A stretch of 64,000 nt of DNA from Alloascoidea africana (taxonomy: Eukaryota; Ascomycota; Alloascoideomycetes; Alloascoideales; Alloascoideaceae), in the NCBI GenBank assembly GCA_030581615.1, contig JAKTTT010000064.1:62001-126000 (forward strand), read 5' to 3'. The notes under the pieces were generated by a model, which saw nothing but the letters and a program-made list of their open reading frames with translations, did not search any database and was not told the origin of the DNA. This document shows positions 61,636-64,000 of this stretch, in pieces. Every line of letters begins with the position of its first letter. The stretch's first letter is position 1. A program made the position numbers and the translations under genes.

Positions 61636-63752
61636 ATGTCTACTTGGAAATTGACGCAGAGTATGCCAGTTTGATTTGATGCGATGGTGCATTTTCTGTT
61701 CTTAACCACATATTTTGAATAGAGTTGAAAGATACACATATATCGTCAGCATTTTCCAGAGGTAATAGAAAGCCTTCGAATGCCATTGGTGTCGCCGACG
61801 AGTTCACTTCTGGAAATGATCTTGCCTCTAGTTCTCACCCCAATACTAGTCCTCACCTCACCCCACAACCGGTCGATGATGGTTCTCTCTCCTCAAGTGG
61901 TGTTTCCAAGAAGAACGACTCTGCTATTTCCCCGATAAAAACTAGCCAAAACGTGGATTCTGCTTCTTTTTCATCTACTCAAAGTCCCATTAGCGTCACC
62001 CATTCTGAGCAACCTGCGACAGGTGAATCATCGCCGATCAATACAGAACTTGGCTCTTCTTCTGATGTTCCTACAAATCAACCTCCTCTGCCCCCTGATG
62101 TCACACCAGGAATGTTGATTTTAAAGTTCTATGAAGCTAGAAAGCTGGAACTTCCTTTCAAGTGCAATGTCCCTACAGCCACCATTAACAAACTCATTGG
62201 TAGCAGTTATTCTGGAGCTGAGGCTAAAAAATCACTAGCATCTTCCTTAGCAGCATCGCAAACAGGTGAAGACAGCTTATATTCCCTTGTTACTGCCGCA
62301 AATATTCCTGCTGTTTTTCAGAATCCCACGACAATGAAGAAAAGGTCACTGGTATATGCTCTGGTTGAGTTTGACAAGACAACTTTAGAAATTGAAGCTC
62401 ATTCAGGAACAATGGAGAATCCAGTTTTCAACTCGGTCTCCAGCTTTGACGTTTCGAGAGCTTCCGAGTTAAAAATACAGATCTATGCAAGACTGCCAAC
62501 ATCATTTTACCCTCCAGATTATGACGACTCGGCCGTTCCTAAAGAGACATCAATCCATGCAACCCCCGGCCATAAGCGAACCTTTTCTTCCCAAAGGCGA
62601 GATATCCTATTGGGTTCAAGCACGGTCAATCCCAAGCTTTCTCAGAAGCTAAACTCCCCTGTCCGAATATTGAACCATGAGTGGTTTCCCCTGACAAGCA
62701 GCAATTCTTCTTTTCTGTTTTGTATTACGGTTGACTTTAAACCGACTAAGAATAAAGCTTTGACAATCGACGACTTTGAGCTTCTCAAAGTGATCGGAAA
62801 AGGCTCGTTTGGCAAAGTAATGCAGGTCCGAAAGAAGGATACTCAACAGATCTATGCCCTTAAAACTATTCGAAAAGCGCACATTGTCTCAAGATCAGAG
62901 GTGACACACACACTTGCTGAACGTACTGTCTTGGCACGCATCAACAATCCATTCATCGTCCCGCTGAAGTTCTGTTTTCAAAGCCCAGAAAAACTGTACT
63001 TTGTTTTGGCCTGTATTAATGGCGGTGAACTTTTTCATCATTTACAACGAGAGTCGAGGTTTGAATTAAATCGCGCTAGGTTTTACACCGCCGAGTTACT
63101 CTTAGCACTGGAGTGCCTACATGAATACGATGTAATCTATAGGGATCTCAAGCCCGAAAACATTCTATTGGATTACACTGGTCATATCGCTCTTTGCGAT
63201 TTTGGTCTTTGCAAGCTAAACATGAAGGGCGAGGAGAAAACAACCACTTTTTGCGGAACTCCAGAGTATCTAGCCCCCGAGTTGTTGCTTGGACAAGGGT
63301 ATACAAAGGTAGTCGACTGGTGGACTCTTGGAGTATTGCTATATGAAATGCTTACTGGATTGCCCCCTTACTATGATGAAAATGTGAACGTGATGTACAA
63401 AAAGATTTTGCAAGATCCGCTTAGGTTTCCCGATTTTATGGATAAAGATGCTCGTTCTTTGATCACTGGGCTTTTATGTCGTGACCCTAACCATAGATTA
63501 GGCGTAAACGGAGCAAAAGAGATTAAACAGCACCCATGCTTTCAGCAAATAGACTGGAAGAGGCTCTATAACAAAGGATATGCTCCTCCATTCAAGCCAT
63601 CAGTTTCCGATGCCGTGGACACTTCGAATTTTGACCCAGAGTTTACAAATGAGATGCCTATGGATTCTGTTGTAGATGACTACCTCAGCGAGAGTGCCCA
63701 GAAGCAGTTTGGTGGTTGGACATATGTAGGAAATGAGAGATTAGGAGCATGA
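61636..63752 (+). CDS. YPK1: AGC protein kinase Ypk1/Gad8 (SGK type), two exons
   Basis: Exon 1 61636-61660 (25 nt), intron 61661-61722 (GTATGC, CTTAAC branch, TAG), exon 2 61723-63752; 684 aa (S. cerevisiae Ypk1 680). The joined start MSTWKLTQKLKDTHISSAFSRG matches the N-terminus of S. pombe Gad8. A C2-like region (LILKFYEARKLELPF to ILNHEWFPL) spans about 140-335. The kinase domain at about 360-615 has GKGSFGKV, YRDLKPENILL, DFGLCKLN and the Pdk1 target TTFCGTPEYLAPE. The C-terminus carries the turn-motif region (NFDPEFTNEMPMDSV) and hydrophobic motif FGGWTYVG near 672, the TORC2 sites. Ypk1 controls sphingolipid synthesis, flippases and actin. The frame opens without an ATG at 61725, so the short exon supplies the start. 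Confidence 0.93.
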
Positions 63753-64000
63753 ATTCCTGATGAGAATGGGAAATAGGCTAGCTTTCGTTTTGTATCTTTG
63801 CAACCATTTTGTAATTTTCCTTTATACAGTATGCTGATTTTATGAATTTTTGATCCGTCTCTCTTTTTTTTAAATCTATAGCATCCTTTGCAGTGTTATA
63901 GCTATTAGTATTTCCAATGGTTTAAGTAAACATCATGCTCAATTACTGTCCTAATATATATATCAGGTTCATGTCCTTTCCCTTGGAGTTTGTGATAAAA
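63753..64000. other. 3' region of YPK1 at right edge
   Basis: AT-rich sequence with T runs at 63865-63880, probably the polyadenylation region. No other gene starts inside the window. Confidence 0.5.

Overview
This window is nuclear DNA from an ascomycete budding yeast (Saccharomycotina). Almost every gene has a clear yeast counterpart: RPL2, GID5/VID28, ATP23, PHS1, SSC1, ACC1, SEC1, MUP1, RET2, CWC15, NBP2, ACL4, GIR2, YCF1, a GIN4/HSL1-type kinase, RAS, STE14, EKI1 and YPK1. CTG codons fall at conserved leucines, for example in the Rpl2 motif KPLLKAG and the Ssc1 motifs VLLLDVTP and AKIELSS, so the code is standard and this is not a CTG-Ser yeast. Short introns (52 to about 110 nt) with CTAAC-type branch sites occur in about half of the genes. 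That points away from Saccharomycetaceae and towards an earlier-branching lineage of the Lipomyces, Dipodascus/Geotrichum or Trichomonascus kind. I cannot name the species.

Layout, left to right. 1-7.7 kb: a small unknown protein, ribosomal protein Rpl2, the armadillo GID-complex subunit, and a MATE transporter on the minus strand. 8.7-16.9 kb: a forkhead factor, the three-exon protease ATP23, an ankyrin protein, an isochorismatase-fold hydrolase, the fatty-acid dehydratase PHS1 and mitochondrial Hsp70. 17-19.4 kb: a gene-free stretch ending in a GC-rich repetitive island and the TATA box of ACC1. 19.4-28.4 kb: ACC1 and an unknown proline-rich protein. 28.5-40.3 kb: SEC1 and MUP1 (minus), RET2 (plus), CWC15 (minus), NBP2 (plus), ACL4 (minus) and GIR2 (plus). 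40.3-43.1 kb: a decay zone with a Ty3/gypsy-type fossil containing a large inverted duplication, followed by a dead cyclophilin gene. 43.4-64 kb: a five-exon BTB protein, an HCNGP-like protein, the vacuolar ABC transporter YCF1, a Nim1-type kinase, RAS, STE14, ethanolamine kinase and YPK1.

Many first exons are tiny (ATG alone in RET2, ATGG in RPL2, 25 nt in YPK1, 34 nt in SEC1), and many conserved N-termini are recovered only by splicing. Exon joins were worked out by eye from splice signals, reading frame and family N-terminal motifs. All predicted spliced lengths are multiples of three.

The genes do not form one pathway. Some neighbours are functionally linked: RAS lies head to head with STE14, which methylates prenylated proteins such as Ras; PHS1 and ACC1 both serve fatty-acid synthesis and elongation; ACL4 and GIR2, both ribosome-related, share a divergent promoter. 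The most noteworthy observations are an arginine-rich open frame upstream of and in frame with the ACC1 ATG (a possible mitochondrial isoform), the palindromic retroelement fossil, the micro-exons of the BTB gene, and a forkhead plus RFX-type site cluster before the forkhead gene. I see no CRISPR, rRNA, tRNA or recognisable snRNA.
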